Positions 38,243-46,885 are shown, counted from the stretch's first letter. The stretch: DNA of 64,000 nucleotides from Vibrio sp. HI00D65 (GCF_001635455.1 NZ_LWEH01000077.1:1-64000); one strand, 5' to 3'. Notes: a model not told the origin generated them from the letters alone. Numbers and translations: made by a program.

Positions 38243-38694
38243 ATGTATTTTTTGAACATCAGAGACTTAAAGGCGGACATCAAAGCCGATAAGTTATCCG
38301 AGAAAGATCGTTTTCGGTATGTATTTATATATATCGCGTTGGTACGCTCGCGATGTATGGGTACGCGAATGGCTTTTCAAATATTTGGGAGGTTATCGAA
38401 TCAATCAGTTTCAGCGCAATCGTACTTCTAGGGACCTATTTTGCTTATAGAGCCAATGGTGCAGAAAATGGGCGAGACTTCTTAGGTCGCTATTTTGGTA
38501 TCAGCTTTGTTGTGGGTTTGAGGTTTCTCATTTTTATGTTGCCTCTCTATATTCTGTTATTTTTCTATTACTTTTCAGTGATATCTGATGATGGCGATAT
38601 TGCTACCACAGGCGTCGATGTAGCAATATCGATGAGTTTAAACATCTTACTGTATGCGCGTATTGTTAAGCATATGGGCGATGTAAGATATTAA
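38243..38694 (+). pseudogene. frameshifted small membrane protein gene
   Basis: The ATG at 38243 opens MYFLNIRDLKADIKADKLSE and reads through FRYVFIYIAL. The open frame then continues in the -1 register as GTLAMYGYANGFSNIWEVIE with two membrane helices to the stop at 38692-38694. Adding one G in the GG at 38341-38342 joins the halves into a single protein of about 150 aa. I recall similar intact Vibrio proteins of unknown function. Confidence 0.72.
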
Positions 38695-38811
38695 TAATAG
38701 ATAGTGTAATCAGGCGAGTAACGTGCGGCGTGCGCTTAGGTTTACATTTCTCTGCAACTCAGTTGTCTTTAGGTTTCTTTGCATAAAAGGCAGAGCTTTA
38801 GGGGTTAGCCC

Positions 38812-39165
38812 ATGGATTACGAAACGAAAATACAACTTGCTCTGTAAGAATTAAGTGACAAAGGTGTTTGGAAGTCGAACTATAACCCACCAATAGATAG
38901 ATTGTTGCGTAAACTTGGGTTTCGTACACGGCCGCCTTACTATCAAGGTTTATTCTTGAATTTTGTGTTTTGTTTGGCCTATTTCGCTCCTTTATGGTGG
39001 GGGTTTGAATGGTTTTTTGGGGGGAATGAGGCTGAGATATCTATGCTAGAAGCTGCCTATAAATCATTGCAATGCGGGGCTGTGTTTGGCTTGCTTATGT
39101 CAATCTTCTACGTCATAAGAAGTAAGCAGTTAAACCTAAAAGATTGGGATTCATTAGGTGAATGA
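38812..39165 (+). pseudogene. DUF6404-type membrane protein gene with a nonsense codon
   Basis: The frame begins MDYETKIQLAL, hits TAA at 38845-38847, and continues as ELSDKGVWKSNYNPPIDRLLRK with two later membrane helices. A CAA or GAA codon at the TAA would give the usual LxALEEL-type start of the DUF6404 family. Restart at TTG 38902 would lose the conserved SNYNPP segment, so the gene is probably inactive. Confidence 0.7.
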
Positions 39166-39318
39166 CCGCAAACCTGTTAACAAGGTTCAGAGCTTAGCTC
39201 AACACCTGACATTTTAGGCTTTGTGGCTAGAATAGTTTCGCTGTGGTCGAAAGCTGTAAAACATCTCGCGAGGTCTCGTGGCGATTCAAAACACACGGTA
39301 TTTTGGAGTTTAAATTAG

Positions 39319-39642
39319 ATGTACAAACTTGAAATTTTCTGTACGCCTGAACAACAAGAGCGAGTTCTTAGCACTTTACATGAGTCCGGTGTCGACAGAA
39401 TTGGAAACTATGACCACTGTTGGGCTATTGGCTCCGTTACCGGATCACATCGAGCGCTTGATGGATCTACGCCTGTGTTTGGGAGCAAAGGAAAAGTCGA
39501 AAATTACCCGTTATTAAAAATTGAAATCAACGTGGCAAAGAGCCAAGTGAAACCAATTGTTGATCAGCTTAGAGAGTCCCTCGGCTGGGAGGAACCTTTA
39601 GTCAATGTTTTCAAAATCTATAACTCTGAGTTCGATCTTTGA
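39319..39642 (+). CDS. YqfO/NIF3-associated domain protein
   Basis: 107 aa. MYKLEIFCTPEQQERVLSTLHESGVDRIGNYDHCWA is the signature of the small ferredoxin-like (CutA-type) domain inserted in NIF3/YqfO proteins, here as a stand-alone protein. Metal binding is possible, but its role is unknown. Confidence 0.78.
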   Translation: MYKLEIFCTPEQQERVLSTLHESGVDRIGNYDHCWAIGSVTGSHRALDGSTPVFGSKGKVENYPLLKIEINVAKSQVKPIVDQLRESLGWEEPLVNVFKIYNSEFDL

Positions 39643-39708
39643 AGGTACTTTGGTGGCCGCTAAACGGCTTAAATAGACTCAAAGTCTTAGAAAGTAGGAT
39701 AAATAAAA

Positions 39709-40047
39709 ATGCTATACCATTTACTGACCGAAAGTGATTACAAAGAGTACCAAAGCGCAGAAACCTATGAACCCGCCTCCTTGAAGGACGAAGGCTTTAT
39801 CCACCTTGCTTATGAAGAGCAATTGCAAAAAATTGTAGATTGTTTCTTTGTGGGAGTGACGCAAGCATATCTTCTAGAAATCGACAAAAGTGCGGTTGCT
39901 AGAGACTTAAGAGATGAGCCGCCGGTAGGGACTGAAGATGATGGGGCACTCTACCCACATTTATACAGTCCACTTTCTAAGCAATCCGTGATTAGAACAA
40001 TAAAGTTAGTCGCGGATTCGTCAGGTGCGCTAAAAGTAAACCTGTAA
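39709..40047 (+). CDS. DUF952 family protein
   Basis: 112 aa with the DUF952 pattern: YHLLTESDYKEYQ, ASLKDEGFIHLAY and YPHLYSPLSKQSVI. Members resemble ADP-ribosyl-binding or glutathione S-transferase-adjacent proteins but lack an established function. AGGAT lies upstream of the ATG. Confidence 0.82.
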   Translation: MLYHLLTESDYKEYQSAETYEPASLKDEGFIHLAYEEQLQKIVDCFFVGVTQAYLLEIDKSAVARDLRDEPPVGTEDDGALYPHLYSPLSKQSVIRTIKLVADSSGALKVNL

Positions 40048-40154
40048 CAATCGAGTATTCCTATCGGCTCTGTACCATTCAAAACACGCAGCTCTTACTC
40101 GTGTGTTGTTTTGGCTCTACAGAGATTTTTGTTTCCATCAAGTTAAGGAAAACA

Positions 40155-40961
40155 ATGCAAGTGAAAGCAGTTAAAGACGCATATAACGCATACTTCTATT
40201 TTAATAACGAGCGAACCCTTTCAACCGATTTAGCCAGTGAACTGATTTCAATTGAAGATGATGGCTTCACTGTTTTTATCGATAAAACACGTAAGTACGA
40301 CAACCAGATCCTCATTGATGGGGCTTGCAATTACGAGAGCTTAGAGGCAGACCTCAAGCTATTTGCAGATGGTATCTCACCTGAGATTTCTATTGCGCCT
40401 AACGCTCTAACAACAGATCTGAAATCATGGTTATCGAAACATCAGTTTGTGCCCGCTTTTGAGCATGAGTTTCTTGAGCTATCGGCAGAGGGCTATGTAG
40501 AAAAGCCGAGTTCTAAAAAATCCAGTGCAGAACCATTGAGAGATACAGGTAAAGTCACGGTTGAGCGATGGACGCAAGATAATGCCGATGAGTTTTTGGC
40601 TTTGCTCAAAACATCCGGTTTAGAGTGTTCAGACCAGATTTGGCAGCAGAAACGTGCGCTCTATTGCACGGATACTTTCCGTTGTTACGTTGCGAAAATA
40701 GAGGGTCAACCGTGCGCTTGGGCGACGAGTTTTATCAACAACGAACACGCAATACTTGCTAATGCGTTTACACAAGAGAGCTATCGTTCAAAGGGATGCC
40801 AAACGGCTCTATTAAGATCTCGAATCGAAGATGCTATCGCCTCAGGGGCAAAGGTACTTTTAACCGACGTAATGCCAAACAGCACCAGTAGCAAAAATTG
40901 TAAATCGATCGGTTTTCGCTCTGGTGGCGTACGAAGTGTATGGTGCAAAGACGAGACATAG
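40155..40961 (+). CDS. GNAT-family N-acetyltransferase with N-terminal extension
   Basis: 268 aa. AAGGAAAAC precedes ATG 40155; a longer in-frame version has no ribosome site. The GNAT domain is C-terminal (about 135-265), with the acetyl-CoA loop in TQESYRSKGCQTALLRSRIE, where the usual R/Q-x-x-G-x-G/A reads RSKGCQ. The N-terminal 130 residues are a degenerate first GNAT lobe. Confidence 0.78.
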   Translation: MQVKAVKDAYNAYFYFNNERTLSTDLASELISIEDDGFTVFIDKTRKYDNQILIDGACNYESLEADLKLFADGISPEISIAPNALTTDLKSWLSKHQFVPAFEHEFLELSAEGYVEKPSSKKSSAEPLRDTGKVTVERWTQDNADEFLALLKTSGLECSDQIWQQKRALYCTDTFRCYVAKIEGQPCAWATSFINNEHAILANAFTQESYRSKGCQTALLRSRIEDAIASGAKVLLTDVMPNSTSSKNCKSIGFRSGGVRSVWCKDET

Positions 40962-40983
40962 TGCTATCTACCAAGAGAAAATT

Positions 40984-41754
40984 ATGAATACAACGGATGT
41001 AATGCAAGAGTACAACGAGTTCGAGCGAAAGCGTTTTAACTCATTCAATGGTATTAAAGTAACAGAGAACAACCTAACTAAGTTCGTATCTAACGATCGT
41101 CATGGTAGCTATATCTCCTTTTTCGACTTCGATGAAAGCCTCACAGACTCCATCGTCAAAGAGCAACTCGCGTACTTTAAGCAGCGTAACCTATGTTTTG
41201 AGTGGAAGACCTACAGTACCGATACTCCAACGAACATCAGTGCAGTATTGCTCGAGAATGGTTTTGAGCAGGATGAGCACGAGTCATTCATGGTGTTGGA
41301 CTTGTCTAAGGCCATCTGCGAGCCCTTTGATGAAGGCAAAATCACCGAGGTGACGGATAGCAAAGGCATTCGCGATGCAATCAAAGTTCAAGAGCAAGTT
41401 TGGGGTGGCGATTTCGAATGGCATTACAATCATTTAGTCAGCCTTAAACAGCACGCGCCAGATTCGGTGTCTATCTATGTCGTGTATGTCGACGACCAGC
41501 CTGTGACCTCGGCGTGGATCATATTTAATGGAATTAGCCCGTTTGCAGGTATTTGGGGCGGTAGCACCATTGAAGCATTTAGAGGTAATGGCTATTACGG
41601 TTTGCTACTGAACAAACGGATTGAGGAAGCCAAGTCGAGAGGGGCTAAATACCTCACCATCGATGCTTCTGATATGAGTAAACCCATTGTATCCAAACGT
41701 GGTTTTGAAGTGATAGCGACAACCACAGGGTATACCTCACCAAGTAGTGAGTAG
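40984..41754 (+). CDS. GNAT-family N-acetyltransferase
   Basis: 256 aa, 22 bp after the preceding GNAT gene with which it is probably cotranscribed. The start is MNTTDVMQEYNEFER. Motif A is GGSTIEAFRGNGYYGLLLNKRIEEAK (loop RGNGYY), followed by SKPIVSKRGFEVIATTTGY. An aminoglycoside- or peptide-type acceptor is possible but not indicated. Confidence 0.8.
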   Translation: MNTTDVMQEYNEFERKRFNSFNGIKVTENNLTKFVSNDRHGSYISFFDFDESLTDSIVKEQLAYFKQRNLCFEWKTYSTDTPTNISAVLLENGFEQDEHESFMVLDLSKAICEPFDEGKITEVTDSKGIRDAIKVQEQVWGGDFEWHYNHLVSLKQHAPDSVSIYVVYVDDQPVTSAWIIFNGISPFAGIWGGSTIEAFRGNGYYGLLLNKRIEEAKSRGAKYLTIDASDMSKPIVSKRGFEVIATTTGYTSPSSE

Positions 41755-41775
41755 TGTGTCTCAAAGGAGTAAAGA

Positions 41776-42189
41776 GTGAACAATCAAGTACGTGTAGGTG
41801 TGGCTGCGGTCATTTTCCGAGAAGGGCGCATCCTACTTGGCGAGCGCATTGGCTCACATGGTGCGAATACGTGGGCGACGCCTGGCGGGCATCTTGAACT
41901 GGGTGAAAGCATTGAAGAGTGCGCGCAGCGAGAAACCCTTGAAGAGACAGGGTTAGAGGTCGGCGCTTTTAAGAAGCTCGGCTTTACCAACGATATCTTC
42001 GAAAAAGAAGACAAGCACTACGTCACCTTGTATGTTGTCGCCACGAGTTCTAGTGGTGAGCCTCATGTCATGGAGCCTCATCAGTGTAAGCAGTGGCAAT
42101 GGTTCGACTTAGATGAACTGCCAGAACCTCTGTTCTTACCTTTGGTGAACTTGTTGAAGGAGCCGGTAAACTTCAAGAATTTTGACTAG
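41776..42189 (+). CDS. Nudix hydrolase (NUDT15/MutT-like)
   Basis: 137 aa from a GTG start with AAAGGAG upstream. A complete Nudix box reads GGHLELGESIEECAQRETLEETGLE (G-x5-E-x7-RE-x2-EE-x-G), preceded by RVGVAAVIFREGRILLGER. It probably hydrolyses an (oxidised) nucleoside triphosphate. It lies in the same tight run as the two GNAT genes before it. Confidence 0.88.
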   Translation: MNNQVRVGVAAVIFREGRILLGERIGSHGANTWATPGGHLELGESIEECAQRETLEETGLEVGAFKKLGFTNDIFEKEDKHYVTLYVVATSSSGEPHVMEPHQCKQWQWFDLDELPEPLFLPLVNLLKEPVNFKNFD

Positions 42190-42282
42190 TCTGTGTGCCC
42201 ATACTTGGTACTGAAAGCACATTGGGTTATCTTGTTCACTCTTTTATAACATAATGATTCAATTGAAAATTCAAAGGAAAGT

Positions 42283-42786
42283 ATGGCAGTTTTAGACATT
42301 CTTACCGCGCCAGATCCAAGGCTTAAAGTCAAAGCGGAAGAGGTGCAAGATGTATCGACGGTACAAACACTCATCGACGATATGTTAGAAACACTCTATG
42401 CCACTGATAATGGTATCGGTTTGGCATCCACTCAAATCGGTCATAAAGAGGCCGTGGTAGTTATCGATATTTCAGACAGCCGAGACCAACCGTTAATCTT
42501 GGTGAACCCGGTAGTCGCAAGTGGCTCCAACAAAGCTTTTGGCCAAGAAGGCTGCTTATCAGTGCCTGACTATTATGCGGATGTCGAGCGTTTTACGTCT
42601 GTGGTTGTTTCTGCTCTCGACCGAGAAGGGAAGCCAATCACCATTGAAAGCGATGATTTTCTCGCTATCGTAATGCAGCATGAAATTGACCATTTATCGG
42701 GTAACCTATTTATTGATTACCTGTCGCCACTAAAGCGTCAAATGGCGATGAAAAAAGTTAAAAAGTACCTAAAAGCGCACGCTTAA
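42283..42786 (+). CDS. def: peptide deformylase
   Basis: 167 aa with all three PDF motifs: GIGLASTQIG (motif 1, S in place of the usual A), EGCLSVP with metal-binding C91, and QHEIDHLSG with H133, E134 and H137. It removes the N-formyl group from nascent peptides. It stands alone, away from fmt, so it is likely an extra copy. Additional PDFs can confer tolerance to deformylase inhibitors (inferred). Confidence 0.9.
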   Translation: MAVLDILTAPDPRLKVKAEEVQDVSTVQTLIDDMLETLYATDNGIGLASTQIGHKEAVVVIDISDSRDQPLILVNPVVASGSNKAFGQEGCLSVPDYYADVERFTSVVVSALDREGKPITIESDDFLAIVMQHEIDHLSGNLFIDYLSPLKRQMAMKKVKKYLKAHA

Positions 42787-42812
42787 TCCGGTTTATAAAC
42801 CATTACCTCTTC

Positions 42813-42856
42813 AAACCCAACGAGTGAATTTCAACGCATCAGCGTTGGGTTTTGTC
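42813..42856 (+). terminator. Rho-independent terminator of def
   Basis: AAACCCAACG pairs with CGTTGGGTTT across a loop of about 20 nt. Confidence 0.75.
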
Positions 42857-43006
42857 GCTATCCTTCTCAATTTAGCGCTTTATTCCTTTAATGTTATACG
42901 GCTTTTCAATAGGTTGTTCCGTTCCACTTGTTGTGTTGCATATGCAAGCGGGTGCTTTGGGTTTGGCGCTCGTGATTCATTCAGTTTTTACGTTCACAAA
43001 AGGTTA

Positions 43007-43432
43007 ATGATGATCAAAGTAAAAAATGTAGCTTTTGATAGTGAATATGAACAAGCAATTTGTTCTATTCGTGAGAGCGTTTTTATCAACGAGCAATCTA
43101 TTGCACCTGAAATAGAGTTCGATGGGCTAGACAGTTCGGCCATTCATGCCGTGGTGACTGTTGATGGAAAGCATGTCGGCACAGGCCGTATTTTAAGCGA
43201 CGGTCACATTGGTCGTATTGCCATCATGAGAGATTTTAGAGGGCAGGGGCTTGGCTCGAAGATTGTTTTATCGCTAATCGATGAAGCGAAGCAGAGTGGT
43301 TACAAGCGCGTGTATCTTGGCTCTCAAAAGCAAGCCATCGACTTCTATACCAAGCTGGGATTCACACCATTTGGAGAAGAGTTCATGGAAGCGGGCATTG
43401 TGCACATGTTTATGGAAAAAACGTTAGCTTAA
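43007..43432 (+). CDS. GNAT-family N-acetyltransferase (ElaA-like)
   Basis: 141 aa from tandem ATGs at 43007/43010 preceded by AAAGG. The ElaA-type pattern is ICSIRESVFINEQSIAPEIEFDGLD, then GRIAIMRDFRGQGLGSKIVLSLIDEA with the acetyl-CoA loop RGQGLG, and AIDFYTKLGFTPFGEEFMEAGI. Confidence 0.88.
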   Translation: MMIKVKNVAFDSEYEQAICSIRESVFINEQSIAPEIEFDGLDSSAIHAVVTVDGKHVGTGRILSDGHIGRIAIMRDFRGQGLGSKIVLSLIDEAKQSGYKRVYLGSQKQAIDFYTKLGFTPFGEEFMEAGIVHMFMEKTLA

Positions 43433-43512
43433 CGGATTCATGCAACCAGCATAACTAAGACACTGATGGCAGCAGCGAAACACTGTTGCCCTCATCAAAA
43501 CATGGTTTGATA

Positions 43513-43554
43513 AAGCACTAAGCACTAAGCACTAAGCACTAAGCACTAAGCACT
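43513..43554 (+). repeat. 6 x AAGCACT heptanucleotide tandem repeat
   Basis: Six exact copies of AAGCACT lie head to tail, ending 43 bp before the ATG of the next gene. Copy number can change by slippage. A 7-bp unit outside the gene would alter promoter or leader spacing rather than reading frame. Confidence 0.95.
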
Positions 43555-43597
43555 AACTTAGTGAAGCTACAAAGCGATAAGGTAATAAAGGAATACA

Positions 43598-44362
43598 ATG
43601 AAGAAAAACTTCGTGGTTGGCGGCGCCTTACTGGGCGTAGTGGCACTCTTTTTTGTTGGTAAGCACAGAGGCGAAGAACTGACCTTTGCCCCTTGTGAGA
43701 TGGGTGAAAAAGTCGAAACTCCCGTCCACTTCTTTACCGACGCATCGATGAGCGAGTCAAAAATTCAGAAGATGATAGGCTACTCTAATCTCGTTCTTCA
43801 AAACTCATGTGTGCCGATGGAGCGAACATTATCAGGCATCACTAGAATCGATCTGTCCGGTTTCCAAGATGCGGAAAGTAGTAAGCTACACAAACAGCTA
43901 GTCAAGCTGGTTGGCGACGAGGTGTTGGAACCCATGCAGCGAGAGGGGAGTTACTACGCTCTGATTCTTCCTGAAGACCACGAGTTCTCAGACGAAGGAA
44001 GCGTGGGTTTGGCTGATGTGAATTTTAGTCGTAGCTTTTTGGTGCTGTCATCTGCCGCAGAGATAGAGCTACTTGAACATGAGCTGGGCCATTTGGCCTG
44101 GGCGTGGCACAACGATACCCCTGACTATTGGCTCAAAGGTGTGTTGCTACAAGAAAACCATGATTACATAAAACCTTACTCTTTCGGCGCCTTATGCCGT
44201 GAAGCGGGCACCGTGATGACCTATGCTGAAAAAGTATTACCTGTGTATTCCTCGCCAAACATTCAATACTACGGAAAAGCATGTGGTGATGTAGAAAAAG
44301 CAGATAACGCAAGGCACATGCGAGAGTTTGCTCAGTCACTTGCTTTAAATGGCACAACATAG
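43598..44362 (+). CDS. membrane-anchored zincin-like protein (HExxH-x5-H)
   Basis: 254 aa with an N-terminal signal/anchor (about 5-22) and a zinc-protease motif HELGHLAWAWH (H161, E162, H165, H171). The three His have metzincin spacing (HExxHxxxxxH), but the glycine normally at the eighth position is tryptophan. A downstream methionine in AGTVMTYAE fits the metzincin Met-turn. Periplasmic or surface protease is inferred; substrate unknown. AAGGAA lies upstream. Confidence 0.72.
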   Translation: MKKNFVVGGALLGVVALFFVGKHRGEELTFAPCEMGEKVETPVHFFTDASMSESKIQKMIGYSNLVLQNSCVPMERTLSGITRIDLSGFQDAESSKLHKQLVKLVGDEVLEPMQREGSYYALILPEDHEFSDEGSVGLADVNFSRSFLVLSSAAEIELLEHELGHLAWAWHNDTPDYWLKGVLLQENHDYIKPYSFGALCREAGTVMTYAEKVLPVYSSPNIQYYGKACGDVEKADNARHMREFAQSLALNGTT

Positions 44363-44384
44363 GCATCTAAGATAATAAATGGAT

Positions 44385-44413
44385 AAATACCGACCCCAGA
44401 GGTCGGTATTTTT
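44385..44413. terminator. Rho-independent terminator
   Basis: An 11-bp stem AAATACCGACC / GGTCGGTATTT is followed by TT; it lies between convergent genes. Confidence 0.9.
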
Positions 44414-44424
44414 ATGCGTTAGTT

Positions 44425-44712
44425 CTAATTAGAGCCACACTCCAACATAAAGCCATCTTCAGTACGGCGTAAAGTGATCGTCGTGCTGGCCTCTAATTCC
44501 CCTTCCGGTAAATAAATCGCGCAGTTTTCGAACCCAGCAGAGTTCTTTGAATTGATCGTTTCATATACCTCTTCCAAGCTGTCTACATTTTCATCTGCGT
44601 AAACAACAACGCTATCGATTTGGGCAAGCATCTGGTCTGAATTTTGTGTTGCTTTAGCGTGAGCGAAAACAGAAAGAGAACCAAGAGCAAGAAACAGTAA
44701 AGCCTTTTTCAT
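44425..44712 (-). CDS. small secreted protein, function unknown
   Basis: 95 aa with a signal peptide (1-19, VFAHA-K). The mature part is acidic with two cysteines (ENCAIYL and the penultimate-region LECGSN) that could form a disulfide. Not a recognised family. Confidence 0.65.
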   Translation of the reverse strand: MKKALLFLALGSLSVFAHAKATQNSDQMLAQIDSVVVYADENVDSLEEVYETINSKNSAGFENCAIYLPEGELEASTTITLRRTEDGFMLECGSN

Positions 44713-45458
44713 TTTATACCTCGTAAGAGTTTAGAAGTGGTGTTGAGGGGCTAATATACATCTAAATTTTTGCTGATCAACAAAAAATTATCGAATAACA
44801 GTAATTTTTTATTGTTCTAATTGTATTGTATCATGCGCAAAAACGGTTAAAGCCTCCGGTTTTATTGGGCTGTTCGCTCCTAACTTACCTTTTGTTAGGA
44901 TGTAAAATTTTTTAGCGCCTGCGTTCACGCTCCGTAATTTTTACGCAGCTAAACCTGCTGATGACTCTTGATGTATCCGTTGTTTGGGGGAGTTCGCTGA
45001 TGGTGAGGGGGTATTGGTTAAACGTGCGGGGTATTCGATCAAGATAGATTTACAACACATTGTAATTAGTACTGAATCGGTGTGGGCTCATAACACGAAC
45101 AGTTGAGTGGATTATTTGAATGATGTTCTGTAAATTTATCAGTATAGAGACTCGTCGATACCGCGGCTTAATCATCATGCTACCGACTGTTCTGGAACCA
45201 AAATGCTAAGACGGCGGGGAAGAAATCAGTCAACAAGATGACGACTCACTCACACATTGCGCCATTTTCAGTATTTTGCCGAAACTACATAGAAAATTTC
45301 TGTGTTTCATCATGTTTGCGCCAGAAGCAAGCAGGTAAGCTGTTGCTATTAAATTAGTTATTAGACGGAGCCTTAGCGGTTTAGATTACTAGACATAATG
45401 GTCTCAGGGGCAAAATGCAGAATTATTCTGTCTACTATAGCTGTTATGGAGAACAATT
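44713..45458. other. long non-coding stretch with hairpins
   Basis: No gene is found in 746 bp. It contains a hairpin CCTAAC-N10-GTTAGG (44879-44900), a second with CTGCGT and ACGCAG arms (about 44919-44948), and copy C of the dispersed element near its right end. It holds the promoters of both flanking divergent genes. Confidence 0.5.
45250..45365. repeat. dispersed upstream element, degenerate copy C
   Basis: Weaker match to copies A and B: TTTCATCATGTTTG, GGTAAGCTGTTGCTATTAAAT and TTA blocks occur in the same order. It again lies ahead of a small accessory gene. Confidence 0.4.
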
Positions 45459-45929
45459 TTGAATCAGTTATTTTTTATCGAACAATCAGTAGCTGGTAGG
45501 TGTGGTCCCGATCATTGTATGTGGGATCTCAATGAATTATACAATAACAACGTAGTTGCCATCCTATCTGTGAATGACGGTGAAATGGTTCATGTTTCTC
45601 TTCTGGAATCATTAGGTATTGCCTATATAAATCTTCCGCTTTCGAGTAATGCTCCACCTCTTGATGGTGATCTAAATCTTTGCATAAAGACTCTCCCACA
45701 AATAATTGATTTCATTGAGAACCACGAGCGTAACGGTGTAGTTGTTATTCATTGCAAATCAGGTAAGGATCGTACTGGTCTAGCTTTGGCAGCATATTTA
45801 ATGAGCAATAAAAACCTGTCCCCTAAAGAAGCTATTCACGTAGTTAAAGAGGCAAGGAGTATTGCTTTTACTGCGCCAGGTTGGTACGAATTTGCGCTCA
45901 AGGTACTGGGCGCGTTGAAAAACACCTAA
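45459..45929 (+). CDS. dual-specificity phosphatase-like protein (cassette gene)
   Basis: 156 aa with the cysteine phosphatase signature IHCKSGKDRTG (C99, R105), so the P-loop is intact. The general acid would lie in the preceding loop around PLSSNAPPLDGD. The start is TTG 45459, supported by GGAG 8 nt upstream. The stop codon TAA is also the start of an attC-like site, as in integron cassettes. Confidence 0.8.
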   Translation: MNQLFFIEQSVAGRCGPDHCMWDLNELYNNNVVAILSVNDGEMVHVSLLESLGIAYINLPLSSNAPPLDGDLNLCIKTLPQIIDFIENHERNGVVVIHCKSGKDRTGLALAAYLMSNKNLSPKEAIHVVKEARSIAFTAPGWYEFALKVLGALKNT

Positions 45930-46049
45930 CAAATTTTTCAAGAGTGATTCGGCACGCGTGGCATTTTTACTGTGCGTTAGTTTTAGTGGTTAAGATGGTA
46001 TGCAGAGGCTTTGGTATTGCTTGCCTCACACCTTTACAAGTCGTTATGA
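45924..46049 (+). repeat. attC (VCR-like) site 1
   Basis: It begins ACCTAACAAA, contains GATTCGGCACGCGTGGCATTTT (the ACGCGTGG core typical of Vibrio attC), and ends near CGTTATG about 125 bp on, with imperfect complementarity between the ends. It separates two small ORFs on the same strand. Confidence 0.7.
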
Positions 46050-46067
46050 GTACTATTGGAGATGTGT

Positions 46068-46712
46068 ATGCATGAGACAAAATGGCGAGAACTAATATGT
46101 GATTGGATGAGTTCGGCATGGCCCGAAGATATATACATTGAAGAAGCGTATACACCTTATGGCACAGATGTCATTCATGATAAGTTAGCCAGACCTGATA
46201 TCCTCAGAATATCTCCTGAGGGCGGTATAAGCATAATAGAAGTCAAAAAGTGGGGAAGCTCTGAGTTCAATAAATGGGCTGTTTTGGGGCAACTTCAGTT
46301 ATATACATTTTTGACCGAAACGCAGTATTTTCAAGACAATGAAAACTACTTTTGGATGCAAAACTTAATCAAGAAAGGTCTGTTTAACCAGTCAGTTATC
46401 GACAATATAGAGAGTAGATTCAAAGAATTGGACTACATCGTTGATGAATGGTGTGTAGTAATTGTTGGCGGTGACAAAGAAGAGATTGAGCAATCAGAAA
46501 TTCTTTGGCACATGTATGATTTCGTTAATCTAAACGTGGATAGTAACTCCAACTTTCGACCGTTAACTCTGTTATATGCCACAGAGAAAAACGGAGAATA
46601 TCGTTGCGATAATCTAGAATGTTGGTTTAGAAAAATAGCAGTTTCGAGAACCCGTACTCATAACAAAGCATTTAAGACTGATTCGCAACGCGTGGTATTT
46701 TTTTATGCGTAA
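46068..46712 (+). CDS. putative PD-(D/E)XK-fold protein (cassette gene)
   Basis: 214 aa. ARPDILRIS, then SIIEVKKW, gives a PD-x(11)-EVK pattern followed by a Gln in LGQLQLY, which suggests a PD-(D/E)XK nuclease-like core. The start is ATG 46068, with GGAG upstream. The last ~22 codons (NKAFKTDSQRVVFF) are encoded by the attC site itself, a hallmark of a cassette ORF whose natural stop was lost. Nuclease function is inferred only from the motif. Confidence 0.62.
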   Translation: MHETKWRELICDWMSSAWPEDIYIEEAYTPYGTDVIHDKLARPDILRISPEGGISIIEVKKWGSSEFNKWAVLGQLQLYTFLTETQYFQDNENYFWMQNLIKKGLFNQSVIDNIESRFKELDYIVDEWCVVIVGGDKEEIEQSEILWHMYDFVNLNVDSNSNFRPLTLLYATEKNGEYRCDNLECWFRKIAVSRTRTHNKAFKTDSQRVVFFYA

Positions 46713-46785
46713 GTCTTTTTGTTTAAGGTAGCATGCGGGGGCTTCAGTATTGTGTTGCTCAAACCTTAATTGGACGTGAATAACG
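46658..46785 (+). repeat. attC (VCR-like) site 2
   Basis: TAACAAAGCATTTAAGACTG is followed by TTCGCAACGCGTGG and a T-rich stretch, ending near GGACGTGAATAA. This is the closest match in the window to the Vibrio attC consensus, though its 3' GTTA core appears mutated (GTGA). Confidence 0.75.
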
Positions 46786-46885
46786 CAATTTGTGGGTTGT
46801 GTCATAGGTTGCATAATCTAATTAAGTGTATGCTTATCATAATGTTAAAGTAACTCGTATATATCAAACTACGGACAACCTTATT

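Noticed and set aside
43513..43554. Heptamer repeats considered as a CRISPR or iteron array
   Set aside because: Seven-bp units with no spacers and no cas or rep gene nearby.
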